Below are positions 19,571-27,973 of a DNA stretch of 64,000 bases, one piece after another. Within the stretch, counting starts at the first letter, position 1. Each line of letters starts with the position of its first letter. The DNA is from a bacterium. GTDB taxonomy: Bacteria; Acidobacteriota; Thermoanaerobaculia; Multivoradales; J023. Both the position numbers and the translations under genes were made by a program. Where the stretch lies: positions 1-64,000 of the forward strand of contig JAAELT010000018.1 in NCBI GenBank assembly GCA_024226315.1, in the 5' to 3' direction. The notes beneath the pieces were generated by a model. The model was not told the origin of the DNA, searched no databases, and was given only the letters and a program-made list of their open reading frames with translations.

Positions 19571-19945
19571 TCAGATCGATGCCGGATCGCGCTTTTCGAT
19601 ATCGTCGTCGACGTAGAGGATCCGGTGACCGAGCGTCTGGGGCGGCGCCCAGCCCACCACCAGGTCGAGCCGGCCGGCGAGCCGGCGCAGCCGCGGCAGC
19701 TCGCCGAGCACCGGCGGGCCCTCCTTGTTGAGCCGCTTCATGCGCGCGAAATACAGCGGCGGCTCGGGCTGGCCTTCGAGGATCGAGCCGACGAAGCCCT
19801 CCTCGCCCAGCTCGACCTCGCGCAGCACCGCGTTGTGGCGCTTCTCGTAGCCCACGGTGGAGATCGGCATGGCGCGGGTTTTCTGGCAACCGATGAGGTA
19901 GGCGTATTGGGCCAGACTGTTGTCTTTGATCTGTCGGAAGAACAT
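19571..19945 (-). pseudogene. internally deleted MBL-fold persulfide-dioxygenase-like gene
   Basis: A 124-residue ORF that reads as two ends of a larger protein joined in frame. Residues 1-23 (MFFRQIKDNSLAQYAYLIGC) are the typical start of ETHE1/BlrH-type metallo-beta-lactamase-fold hydrolases. From residue about 28 (STVGYEKRHNAVLRE, then GQPEPPLYFARMKRLNKEGP) it is the segment that normally follows the metal-binding domain, just before a rhodanese domain. The roughly 200 residues between, with all metal ligands (HxHxDH), are absent, and no rhodanese domain follows. GAGAGG eight bases upstream supports translation starting at 19945. Either a decayed gene or a small leftover protein; the metal-dependent activity cannot remain. 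Confidence 0.7.
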
Positions 19946-20062
19946 GGCGCGAACCTCTCGGCGGGCGAGCTCATCAAGAGTGACTCCGAGCTTACCCTCC
20001 TCGACCCGACCACGCCATGGGAACTGCCGCACCAGCAACTACTACCGATCCAGCGATACGAT

Positions 20063-23000
20063 ATGAGGATGACAGGCCCTATGTCCAAGAGGCTCGGTAA
20101 GCCCACGCGATTCTCGATTCGAGCGCTGGTGATCCTGTCGACGTTTCCCTGGCTCTGGCCCGGTCCGGCCGTGTCGCAGGACTCGACCGGGCTCCTGTCC
20201 GGCAGTCGAGGGTCGACGTACTTCTACCGCGTGTGGACGACGCAGAGCGGCCTGCCCCAGGAGTCGGTCCTCTCCATCGCTCAGACCTCGGACGGCTACC
20301 TCTGGCTCGGGACTTTCGGCGGTCTCGCCCGTTTCAACGGCGTCGACTTCCGAGTCTTCGATCTTGCCAGTCACCAGGGGCTGGCGAACAATCGGATGAT
20401 GTCCCTCCATGTCGACCGCCAGGGAGCAATCTGGGTCGGCCACCGATTCGAAGGAGTGAGCCGCTTCGACGGTCGCCGTTTCACCGCCTACAACCAGCGG
20501 CGCGGCCTGCCTCGAGGCGTCGTGTGGACGATCACTGAAGACCTCGACGGCGACTTGTGGTTCGGTACCGCCGGCGGTCTCGCGCGTCTGCGAAGCGGCG
20601 CCTTCGAAACTTTCACCGAGCGCGACGGGCTGCCCGCGCGCGCGGTCCTCTGCCTCACTGTCGACGATGACGGCGTGCTGTGGGTCGGTACGGTGGCGGG
20701 TCTCGCCCGGTACGATGGTAAAGGGGCAAGTGAGAAGTCCCCCCGCAGTGAAACATTCACCGTGGTAGACGATGTGCCGCGCGGCGAGATCTACTCGATC
20801 CTGGAAGACGCGGACGGGATGCTCTGGCTGGATTGCGCCCAGGGATTGCTCCGTCGATACGAAGGGCGTTGGCAGAAAGTCCTGGCGAGTGAACGCTCGG
20901 TCCCGGGCGTCAGGCTCGTCCTCGATCGTCAGGACCAGCTATGGTTCAGCTCCCGTGGGAGAGCGCGGCTCTATCGTATTTCCGGCCGCGACCGGCGCGG
21001 TCCGTTGCCGGTCGCCGCCGAATCCATCGAGCTCCCTGCCCCGGCGTATGCTCTCTACGTTGACCGTGAAGACAACCTGTGGGTGGGAACCCACGGCATG
21101 GGACTGTGGAGTCTCGAGCGTCAGCCGGTGACGCGGTGGACCACGGAGCACGGCCTTGCTCACCCCGAGATCCGGGCGGTCATCGAGGGCGGCGAAGGGG
21201 GGCTGTGGGTCGCCTCCGGCTGCGACATGCCGCTCACCCGCTGGCGCGCCGGGACCTTTAGCGCCCATCCCGCTGCTGCCGGTGGAGGTGACCTGAGCTG
21301 CGTTGGCTCCTTCCTGCGCGACCGCCAGGGCGACTTCTGGGTCGGCACCGGCGGCCACCTCGTGCGCTTTCGAGACGGTGCCGTTGTCGCGCGGCACGTG
21401 CTGGTCGACACCCGGGATCAGGTGATCAACGCGATCTTCGAGGATCGCGAAGGCGGTCTCTGGATCGGCTTCCGAGGGTTCGGCCTGGCGCGGTTCGATG
21501 GCGGTGACGTCCGCTTCTACACCCGCCGCGACGGGCTGTTGAGCGACCACGTCCATTTCCTTGCCGAGGACCGGGAGGGGACGCTGTGGATCGGTACCAG
21601 CGAAGGCATGAGCCGCTTCGCGGGCGGTCGTCCCCCCGGAGGGGGGCAACTCTTCGAGAATTTCACTCGCGAGAACGGTTTGCCCGCCGGCATGGTGCGT
21701 GCCATCCACCCGGACAACGACGGCACTCTGTGGATCGGCACCTACGGCGGCGGCCTCGGCCGGCTCAAGGACGGCCGGCTCACCCGCATCACCATGGAGG
21801 ACGGCCTCTACGACAACGTCGTCACCCGGATCCTGGTAGACGAGCGCGGCAACTTCTGGATGCTGGGCAACCGCGGGCTCTTCTTCGTCCATCGCGACCA
21901 GCTCAACGCGTTCGCGGACGGCGAGCGGGAGTCCGTGTTCAGCGTCTCCTTCGGACGCACCGAAGGCATGGCCGAAGGCAGCGGCGCGCGCCAGCCAGCC
22001 GGCTGGCGGACCGAAGACGGCAAGATGTGGTTCCCGACCATCGACGGTCTGGCGATGATCGACGCCCGCAGCTTCCGGGTCAATCCGGTGCCGCCGCTGG
22101 TCGTGATCGAACGGGTCCTCACCGGCCGGCGAGAGCTCGCTCCGGGACCGGAGACCATGCTCGGCGTCGGCGAGCGTGATCTGGAGATTCACTACGCGGC
22201 CTCGAGCTTCGCGGCGCCGGAGAAGGTGCGGTTCCGCTACCGCATGGACGGCTACGACGAGGACTGGCTGGACGCTGGCTCCCGCCGGGCGGCCTACTAC
22301 ACCAACCTGCCGCCGGGAGCCTACGCCTTTCGGGTCACGGCCAGCAACCACCACGGGGTGTGGAACGACGAGGGAGCGTCGATCCGCGTTCGCGTCCCGC
22401 CGCCACTGTGGCGAACCTGGTGGGCCTACTCCCTCTACGGCCTGGCGCTGGCGGGAGCGATCCTGGGGTCTCTGCGCCGGCAACAGCAAAAGGTCGAGCG
22501 CCAGCGGGCCATCGCCGAACGTGAGCGCACGGTGAGTGGCGACCTTCGCGAGCTCGGCGAGCTCAAGGACTCGCTGCTCGCCGACCGGGCCATCGAGCTC
22601 GAGGAGCGGGAGCGGTTGATTGCCGAGCTGGAGGCGAAGAACGCCGAGCTCGAGCGCTTCACCTACACCGTGTCGCACGACTTGAAGAGCCCGCTCGTCA
22701 CCATCAAGGGGTTCCTCGGCCTCCTGGAAAAGGACTCGGCCGCCGGCGACGCAGACCGGATGCGGCGCGACATCCAGCGGATCAGCGCCGCCGCGGACAA
22801 CATGACCCGGCTGCTCGAGGACCTGCTCGAGCTCTCCCGCGTCGGCCACGTCATGAACCCGCCGGAGGAGGTGGCGCTCGGCGAGCTCGCCGCCGAGGCC
22901 TGCCAGCTTCTCGCCGGGTCGATCGCCGAACACCGGGCGGAGGTCGTGATCGCGCCCGACCTGCCGTCGGTCTCGGGCGACCGGGCGCGGCTGCTCGAGG

Positions 23001-23482
23001 TCTACCAGAACCTGATCGAGAACGCGGCCAAGCACGCGGGCAAGAACGCGGCACCGCGGATCGAGCTCGGCTGGCGGCGCGACGGGGATGAGGCGGTCGC
23101 CGGCGACCCCGTCTTCTTCGTCAGCGACGATGGCATCGGCATCGAGCCGCGGTACCACCAGAAAGTCTTCGGTCTCTTCGAACGCCTGGACCCGGAAGCG
23201 ACCGAAGGCACCGGTATCGGCCTGGCGTTGGTGAAGCGGATCGTCGAGATCCACGGCGGCCGGATCTGGGTGGAGTCCGTCCCCCCGGAGGGGGGCGAAC
23301 GAGACACGGACCCGGAGGGGGGCAAGCGAGACACGGACCCGGAGGGGGGCAAGCGAGACACGGACCCGGAGGGGGGCAAGCGAGACACGGACCCGGAGGG
23401 AGGCAAGTGGCGGGAGGGACGCGGGCCGGGGTCGACCTTCTGCTTCACGCTGCCACGGGCCGCCGGGGAAACGGGCGTCTGA
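20063..23482 (+). CDS. propeller-sensor histidine kinase
   Basis: A roughly 1139-residue sensor kinase. A signal/TM segment is followed by about a dozen two-component-regulator propeller repeats (for example SDGYLWLGTFGGLARFNG, EDLDGDLWFGTAGGLARL), a Y_Y_Y domain (near YRMDGYDEDWLDAGS), a TM helix (YSLYGLALAGAILG), a coiled coil, a HisKA domain with H-box YTVSHDLKSPL, and a HATPase domain with ENAAKHAG (N box), DDGIGI (G1) and GTGIGLALVK (G2). There is no receiver domain. An in-frame 9-residue tandem repeat is inserted between the last ATPase strands. The start near 20063 lacks a strong Shine-Dalgarno; ATGs at 20069 and 20081 are alternatives. No response regulator is adjacent. Confidence 0.9.
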   Translation: MRMTGPMSKRLGKPTRFSIRALVILSTFPWLWPGPAVSQDSTGLLSGSRGSTYFYRVWTTQSGLPQESVLSIAQTSDGYLWLGTFGGLARFNGVDFRVFDLASHQGLANNRMMSLHVDRQGAIWVGHRFEGVSRFDGRRFTAYNQRRGLPRGVVWTITEDLDGDLWFGTAGGLARLRSGAFETFTERDGLPARAVLCLTVDDDGVLWVGTVAGLARYDGKGASEKSPRSETFTVVDDVPRGEIYSILEDADGMLWLDCAQGLLRRYEGRWQKVLASERSVPGVRLVLDRQDQLWFSSRGRARLYRISGRDRRGPLPVAAESIELPAPAYALYVDREDNLWVGTHGMGLWSLERQPVTRWTTEHGLAHPEIRAVIEGGEGGLWVASGCDMPLTRWRAGTFSAHPAAAGGGDLSCVGSFLRDRQGDFWVGTGGHLVRFRDGAVVARHVLVDTRDQVINAIFEDREGGLWIGFRGFGLARFDGGDVRFYTRRDGLLSDHVHFLAEDREGTLWIGTSEGMSRFAGGRPPGGGQLFENFTRENGLPAGMVRAIHPDNDGTLWIGTYGGGLGRLKDGRLTRITMEDGLYDNVVTRILVDERGNFWMLGNRGLFFVHRDQLNAFADGERESVFSVSFGRTEGMAEGSGARQPAGWRTEDGKMWFPTIDGLAMIDARSFRVNPVPPLVVIERVLTGRRELAPGPETMLGVGERDLEIHYAASSFAAPEKVRFRYRMDGYDEDWLDAGSRRAAYYTNLPPGAYAFRVTASNHHGVWNDEGASIRVRVPPPLWRTWWAYSLYGLALAGAILGSLRRQQQKVERQRAIAERERTVSGDLRELGELKDSLLADRAIELEERERLIAELEAKNAELERFTYTVSHDLKSPLVTIKGFLGLLEKDSAAGDADRMRRDIQRISAAADNMTRLLEDLLELSRVGHVMNPPEEVALGELAAEACQLLAGSIAEHRAEVVIAPDLPSVSGDRARLLEVYQNLIENAAKHAGKNAAPRIELGWRRDGDEAVAGDPVFFVSDDGIGIEPRYHQKVFGLFERLDPEATEGTGIGLALVKRIVEIHGGRIWVESVPPEGGERDTDPEGGKRDTDPEGGKRDTDPEGGKRDTDPEGGKWREGRGPGSTFCFTLPRAAGETGV
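21631..21647. repeat. dispersed G/C palindromic mini-repeat inside the kinase gene
   Basis: The 17 bases TCCCCCCGGAGGGGGGC occur here and again exactly at 23280-23296, both inside the same histidine kinase gene. Here they encode RPPGGG within a propeller repeat, where sister repeats have no such residues, so it looks like an in-frame insertion. Related sequence appears at 63799-63849. Confidence 0.6.
23301..23408. repeat. 27-bp coding minisatellite, four copies
   Basis: Four direct repeats of a 27-base unit (23301-23327, 23328-23354, 23355-23381, 23382-23408), each beginning GAGACACGGACCCGGAGG. The last copy has two changes. The unit encodes RDTDPEGGK and keeps the kinase frame. It follows immediately on a copy of the G/C palindromic mini-repeat at 23280-23296, from which it appears to have grown. 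The array lengthens the surface loop between the last two strands of the HATPase domain. Confidence 0.9.
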
Positions 23483-23493
23483 AGTCGGGGAGG

Positions 23494-23913
23494 CTACCGC
23501 ACCAGCAACACCGGGCACGACGAGAACACCGCCACCTTGTGGCTGATCGTCGGCCAGGGCTGCGCCGGCGCCCGGGGGTCGAGCTTGTGCGAGCTCATGA
23601 CGATCAAGTCGACCCCGCCCTCCGCGGCAAAGCGCACGATCTCCTCGGGGCGCTTGCCGAAAGCGATCGCGGTCTCGGCCTCGATCTCCTCGTTGGCGAG
23701 ATCGATCTGCAGGCGCGAGAGCGCTGTGCGCGCCCGGCCCTCGAGCGTGCCGTAGAACGCCCGCATCTCCTCGTCGGCGGCACCCTCGATCTCCTGGATG
23801 ACGTGCAGCAGCGTCAGCCGCGACTGCATCGACCCCGCCATCTGCCGGCCAACGTCGATGGCCGGATCGTTCTTCTCGGTGAAGTCCAGCGGGATCAAGA
23901 TGTGCTCGAACAT
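23494..23913 (-). CDS. universal stress protein, single domain
   Basis: A 139-residue UspA-fold protein starting FEHILIPLDFTEKND after AGGAGGGC. The ATP-binding signature G-2x-G-9x-G(S/T) is not intact at the end: the last strand reads MSSHKLDPRAPAQPWPTISHKVAVFSSCPVLLV, so this is probably a non-ATP-binding or divergent Usp. It converges on the histidine kinase gene with a gap of 11 bases. A second, tandem Usp gene lies about 2 kb away on the same strand. Confidence 0.85.
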   Translation of the reverse strand: MFEHILIPLDFTEKNDPAIDVGRQMAGSMQSRLTLLHVIQEIEGAADEEMRAFYGTLEGRARTALSRLQIDLANEEIEAETAIAFGKRPEEIVRFAAEGGVDLIVMSSHKLDPRAPAQPWPTISHKVAVFSSCPVLLVR

Positions 23914-24128
23914 GGCGCCCTCCTGGTTGAGTCGGCGGCGCGGTGCGATGCCCCTTCGCGGATTCTGCGCCGGCGCGGTGTCGGGCGCGACGGTTCCCCG
24001 GGTGGTTCGGGGGCCGTCGTGGCCTATCCGTCGGGGTAGCGGGGCGCTGATTGCCTCTCGGTCTGGCATCGTGCGCCATTGAGGAGCAGACCGGGATGCC
24101 ATAACATGGGCTGTAGGAGGTTATGGCA

Positions 24129-24428
24129 ATGGATACAGCCCAGCGCGCAGCAAAGACGCGGGAATCGGGGACCGGCGTCCGGAAGGTCACCTACAGTCTA
24201 CCGGCGCAACTGGTCTCGGAGCTCGATCGCCGGACCGCTGAGATGGCGAAGTCCAAGAGCGCAGTGGTCGCGGATGCCTTGGCGCTCTACTTCGCCAAAC
24301 GTGATCACGAAGCGCTGGCGAGGGTCTATGAAGAAGCAGCGCGGGATCCGCTCTTTCAGGCTGACAACGAGGCAGTGCTGCAAGATTTCGCGGCTTTGGA
24401 CGCGGAAGTCGAGCAGGGGTCTCGGTGA
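24129..24428 (+). CDS. ribbon-helix-helix antitoxin
   Basis: A roughly 99-residue CopG/MetJ-type (RHH) DNA-binding antitoxin. The beta strand is VRKVTYSLPAQLVSEL, followed by two helices (ELDRRTAEMAKSKSAVVADALALYFA); the C-terminal tail should bind the toxin. ATG 24129 is preferred to ATG 24123 because AGGAGG (24115-24120) is eight bases away, against two for the other. Its TGA overlaps the GTG start of the toxin (GTGA). It should repress its own operon. Confidence 0.85.
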   Translation: MDTAQRAAKTRESGTGVRKVTYSLPAQLVSELDRRTAEMAKSKSAVVADALALYFAKRDHEALARVYEEAARDPLFQADNEAVLQDFAALDAEVEQGSR

Positions 24429-24868
24429 CGTTCCGTAAGTGGGACCTCGCCTGGGCGGGGCTCGATCCCTCGGTCGGACACGAGCAGGCAGGACGCCGGC
24501 CGGTTCTCGTACTCAGCAACAACGTCATCTCGCGGGCGATCGGCCTCGTGGCCATCGTCCCGCTGACCACCTGGAAGAAAGGGCGTCGCGTCTACCCGAC
24601 GGAGGTTCTGCTGCCCGCGGAAACGACCCTGCTCCCTTCCCCCTCGCTGGCCCTGTGCCATCAGGTGCGGACGGTCTCCGCGCGGCGGCTGTCGCGAGCG
24701 CAGGGACGGCTCGACGAGGCAGAGCTGCGAGCGGACGTCGAGCGGGCTATCCAACTCTGGCTGGCGATGGGCGGTCCGGCGGGCGGCCGACCGGCCCGGG
24801 CGCTGACTGAGCGCTACTCGATGGTAAACGACTGCAGCGTGACCGGCACCGCGGTCTCGAAGTCGTAG
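24425..24868 (+). CDS. MazF/PemK-type mRNA endoribonuclease toxin
   Basis: A 147-residue toxin of the PemK/MazF fold: FRKWDLAWAGLDPSVGHEQ, then GRRPVLVLSNN and IVPLTT, the usual order of conserved strands. It cleaves single-stranded RNA when released from its antitoxin. GTG start at 24425 within the overlapping GTGA. The protein is about 30 residues longer than typical; its tail (from about RPARALTERYS) runs 55 bases into the 3' end of a convergent gene, which suggests the original stop was lost. Confidence 0.88.
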   Translation: MTFRKWDLAWAGLDPSVGHEQAGRRPVLVLSNNVISRAIGLVAIVPLTTWKKGRRVYPTEVLLPAETTLLPSPSLALCHQVRTVSARRLSRAQGRLDEAELRADVERAIQLWLAMGGPAGGRPARALTERYSMVNDCSVTGTAVSKS

Positions 24869-25557
24869 GTGACGTCGGTGCCGCCGGAGGTCACGAGATG
24901 CAGCGCGTCGGCGTTGCCGTCCCATCCCGCGGGCCAGCCCGATCCGCCCTTGAGCAGCAAGGCACCCAGCGTCGAGTGGATCGCGGCATTGGGATACGTG
25001 GAAAGGACCGTCGCCCAGGTGCAGGGCGCGCCCTGCGGACAGGCCACGGCGGCCGCGCTGTCGCCGACGACGGGCGTTCCGGTCGACCACCAGGTACCGG
25101 TCAGCGCGTCCCAGCTCTGCCACGTGCTGGTCAGAACCGTGCCGGCGGTCAAGGGCTCGAAGACCAGGCGGCCCTGCCAGGCAGTGCTGCCGTCGGTGTC
25201 GTCGTAGTCGACGTTGAACTGCAGCGACGCCGCCTGGGGCGTCGTGTTCTGGTAGGTCGAGTAGGTCAGCGTCGTGATGTCGGCGAGCCGGAGCCCGTTG
25301 TGGACGCCGGATCCAACCGCCGCGCCGTCGGCCATCGCCGGCAGCTGGAAGTTGACGCTGCCGGATCCAATCGGCGGCGTGCCCGGGCCCATGACGTAGC
25401 CGAACGTCGGCGTACCCGACTCCCCTCCGATCGACCAGCTCGCGTTCGTCTCGTCTACCACGACCGTTTGTGCCCAGGCGCCGGTCGCGCCGAGCACCAG
25501 GCAGGCGACCGCCATGATCGGCGCAAGCGTTCCAGATCGCTGTTGATTTCCACTCAC
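24814..25557 (-). CDS. secreted beta-sandwich protein, unknown function
   Basis: A 247-residue exported protein with an N-terminal signal peptide (about 1-30, ending GAWAQ). The mature part is rich in Thr, Ser, Gly and Trp, consistent with an all-beta domain (NASWSIGGESGTPTFGYV; TLTYSTYQNTTPQAASLQF). No PEP-CTERM anchor or catalytic motif is seen. The 3' end overlaps the toxin gene on the other strand by 55 bases. Not recognised as a named family. Confidence 0.65.
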   Translation of the reverse strand: MSGNQQRSGTLAPIMAVACLVLGATGAWAQTVVVDETNASWSIGGESGTPTFGYVMGPGTPPIGSGSVNFQLPAMADGAAVGSGVHNGLRLADITTLTYSTYQNTTPQAASLQFNVDYDDTDGSTAWQGRLVFEPLTAGTVLTSTWQSWDALTGTWWSTGTPVVGDSAAAVACPQGAPCTWATVLSTYPNAAIHSTLGALLLKGGSGWPAGWDGNADALHLVTSGGTDVTYDFETAVPVTLQSFTIE

Positions 25558-25694
25558 TTTTCTTGCCCTCTCGAAGTCGTTATCGACGAATAATGTCAGC
25601 TATCTTCTCGGATGGAAAGACTCCCGAGCCAGCCGATTCTCACTCGGACCCGTGTCGAGATAACCTCCGGGTCGGGATCCGATCCTCCAGCCCG

Positions 25695-25787
25695 ATGAAG
25701 AAGACCATCGTCATCTACAGCCTGGCCATCGCCGCCTCTGCCTTCGCGCTCCAGTGGCTGAGCCGGTTCATGCCGGACGCCGCGTAG
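25695..25787 (+). pseudogene. possible truncated membrane-start fragment
   Basis: A 30-codon ORF starting MKKTIVIYSLAIAASAFALQ. From memory of the family, this is the opening of small bacterial LuxR-type HTH proteins with an N-terminal membrane helix (usually continuing QWLEYRY...). Here it ends within ten residues, so it looks like a remnant. CCTCC is not in Shine-Dalgarno orientation. The TAG is followed directly by the stop of the convergent Usp gene. A longer in-frame ORF starts at 25563 but has no coding look. Confidence 0.35.
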
Positions 25788-26705
25788 TTACACCGCGTAG
25801 CCCGCCGGCACGAACCACACCGGGCACCCCGCTCCGTGCAGCAGGTCGCGCGAGGTGTCGTGGGTGAAGAAACGCCGGAAGAAGCCGCGAGCGTGCTCCC
25901 CCATCACGATCAGCTCGGCGTCGAGCTTCTTCGCCTCGGCCATGATCTCGTCGGCGGGCTTGCCGACCTCCACATGGCACTCCACGCGCTCGGCCAGGTC
26001 GGCCGGCACCAGCTCGAGCAACTTGCGCCGCGTCTCTTCAGCCGTGCCCTCGGAGGCTCCGGCCGGATCGACGACGTGGTTCACCGGCGCCGCGGAGGGC
26101 CTGCGGCCAGACTGCACGTGCAGCAGGTGCACCTGGAGCGGCGATCGCCGCGCCAGCTCCAGGGCGTAGGCCACGGCCTTGCCCGCTGACTCCGAGAAGT
26201 CCGTCGGCACCAGGACCTTCGACGCCGCGTCGCCGTTCGTGGCCCGCAGGTGGAACGCGTGCCGGTCGCCCTTGCCTTCCTGGATGGTCAGCACCGGACA
26301 GGGCGCGCTCTCGATGATGCGCTCGGACAGCGAGCTGTGCTCGTCACTCGACCAGCCGTGGCTGCCCAGGATCACCAGGTCCGCCTTGATCTCGTGGATC
26401 AGGTGCAGCAGCACCAGGCCCATCGGGCCGCGGCTGATGCGCGCTTCGACGACGACGTCGGCGGAGATCCGGTCGAGGACGTCCTTCATGTGCTCGCGAG
26501 CCTCGGGCTCGGTGAAGATGCCTGGCTCGTCCTCGTGAGCCTGCTCCCACTCCCAGGCCTTGTGAAGGCCGGCGGCGGCGGCGGCGAGGTTGTGGTGGAG
26601 CACGAGACGGGCGCCGTAGGCACGGCAGACCTCCACCGCCAACTTGAGCTCGAAGTCGGACAGCGTCGAGAAGTCGATCGGGCAAAGGACGGTCTTGATC
26701 TGCAT
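25788..26705 (-). CDS. tandem-domain universal stress protein
   Basis: A 305-residue protein with two UspA domains. Domain one (about 1-145) begins MQIKTVLCPIDFSTLSD and contains LVILGSHGWSSDEHSSLSER; domain two (about 155-305) begins SKVLVPTDFSESAGKAVAYA and ends LIVMGEHARGFFRRFFTHDTSR. Both keep the glycine-containing nucleotide-binding end in altered form. GGAGG six bases before ATG 26705 fixes the start. Possible adaptor or ATP-sensing stress protein. Confidence 0.9.
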   Translation of the reverse strand: MQIKTVLCPIDFSTLSDFELKLAVEVCRAYGARLVLHHNLAAAAAGLHKAWEWEQAHEDEPGIFTEPEAREHMKDVLDRISADVVVEARISRGPMGLVLLHLIHEIKADLVILGSHGWSSDEHSSLSERIIESAPCPVLTIQEGKGDRHAFHLRATNGDAASKVLVPTDFSESAGKAVAYALELARRSPLQVHLLHVQSGRRPSAAPVNHVVDPAGASEGTAEETRRKLLELVPADLAERVECHVEVGKPADEIMAEAKKLDAELIVMGEHARGFFRRFFTHDTSRDLLHGAGCPVWFVPAGYAV

Positions 26706-26863
26706 CTGAGGCCTCCGAATCGTTGCGCGTTGGCGAGAGAGACTCCGGCTCGTTGTCATGATCCGACGCCCAGAGCGTCGCGCGCTACGTCCGGCGGGGT
26801 GGTCTTTCCCCACGTCTTGCCCCACCCTGGCGGGCTGCGCGCCGGCGCGGTATCCTGAAACGA

Positions 26864-27880
26864 ATGGCCCACATGCTGGCGGCCCGGGGTGGTCGCATGC
26901 CCGAGACGATGCGGCGCTTCGTGCAGCCGCGGGAGTCATTCGTCCCCGCCTACCTCCCGACCTGGGAGTCGGGGGCGCTGGCCGACAAGGTGGGCCAGGC
27001 GCTCGAGGAGCTGCGCCGCTGCCGGGTCTGCCCGCGCGACTGCGACGTCGACCGCCTGGCCGACGAGAAGGCCGTCTGCCGCACCGGCCGCCACGCCCTG
27101 GTGTCGAGCGCCTTTCCGCATTTCGGCGAGGAGGACTGCCTGCGGGGGTGGAACGGTTCCGGCACGATCTTCTTCGCCGCCTGCAACCTGCGCTGCGTCT
27201 TCTGCCAGAACCATGACATCTCGTGGCAGCCCAAGGGCGAGGAGCTCGACGCGAAGCAGATCGCGGCGCTCATGCTGGAGCTCCAGGTCCGGGGCTGTCA
27301 CAACATCAATTTCGTGACCCCCGAGCACGTGGCGCCGCAGGTGCTCGAAGCAATCGGCGAAGCGGTGCCGCGCGGCCTGCGCCTGCCGATCGTCTACAAC
27401 ACCAGCGCCTTCGACTCACTACGCTCACTCGAGCTGCTCGACGGCGTGGTCGACGTCTACATGCCCGACTTCAAGTTCTGGGATCCGAAGATCGCCAAGC
27501 GGCTGGTGCTGGCCGAAAGCTACCCTGAGACCGCCCGCGCGGCGGTCAAGGAGATGCACCGTCAGGTCGGCGACCTGGTGTTCGACGACAACGGCCTGGC
27601 CCTGCGCGGCCTGCTGGTGCGCCACCTGGTGATGCCGGAAGGGCTCGCCGGAACTCGTGAGGTGATGCATTTCCTGGCCGAGGAGATCTCGACCGACACG
27701 TACGTCAACGTCATGGACCAGTACCAACCCGACGCCCAGGCGCTTAAGAGACCCGAGAACTACGCCGAGATCGACCGGCCATCGTCCTCGGCGGAGGTGC
27801 GCGGCGCGATGCGGACGGCGCGCGAGGAGGGCCTCCACCGGCTCGACGAGCGCTGGCGACCGATGTCACTGTTTTTCTGA
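26864..27880 (+). CDS. radical SAM protein, PflA-like
   Basis: A 338-residue radical SAM enzyme. The cluster motif CNLRCVFCQN places Cys at 107, 111 and 114 (CxxxCxxC). Before it, a cysteine-rich region (C53, C56, C60, C72) resembles the N-terminal segment of PflA-like proteins of the MJ0103/YgiQ-neighbour type that lack the full activase insert. NFVTPEHVAPQV and YNTSAFDSL are typical. No glycyl-radical partner is nearby, so the substrate is unknown. The start codon is uncertain: ATG 26864 and ATG 26897 are both possible. The reading frame stays open 27 codons past the TGA. Confidence 0.85.
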   Translation: MAHMLAARGGRMPETMRRFVQPRESFVPAYLPTWESGALADKVGQALEELRRCRVCPRDCDVDRLADEKAVCRTGRHALVSSAFPHFGEEDCLRGWNGSGTIFFAACNLRCVFCQNHDISWQPKGEELDAKQIAALMLELQVRGCHNINFVTPEHVAPQVLEAIGEAVPRGLRLPIVYNTSAFDSLRSLELLDGVVDVYMPDFKFWDPKIAKRLVLAESYPETARAAVKEMHRQVGDLVFDDNGLALRGLLVRHLVMPEGLAGTREVMHFLAEEISTDTYVNVMDQYQPDAQALKRPENYAEIDRPSSSAEVRGAMRTAREEGLHRLDERWRPMSLFF

Positions 27881-27973
27881 AAGGAGCGAGATGGCAAACG
27901 GAATACCCATGGATCGGCGGAGGTGCGCGGCAGCTACTCGTTCCTCGGCCTCGTGGGAGGTTGAGCGGGGCCG

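Noticed and set aside
23301..23408. CRISPR or direct-repeat regulatory array
   Set aside because: Contiguous 27-base units with no spacers, inside a coding frame.
20939..24190. 1083-codon minus-strand ORF over the histidine kinase and Usp
   Set aside because: Only its last part (the Usp in another frame) is real; the rest mirrors the kinase gene.
27878..27880. Selenocysteine at the TGA of the radical SAM gene
   Set aside because: The frame past the TGA adds no conserved domain, and no SECIS-like hairpin is evident.
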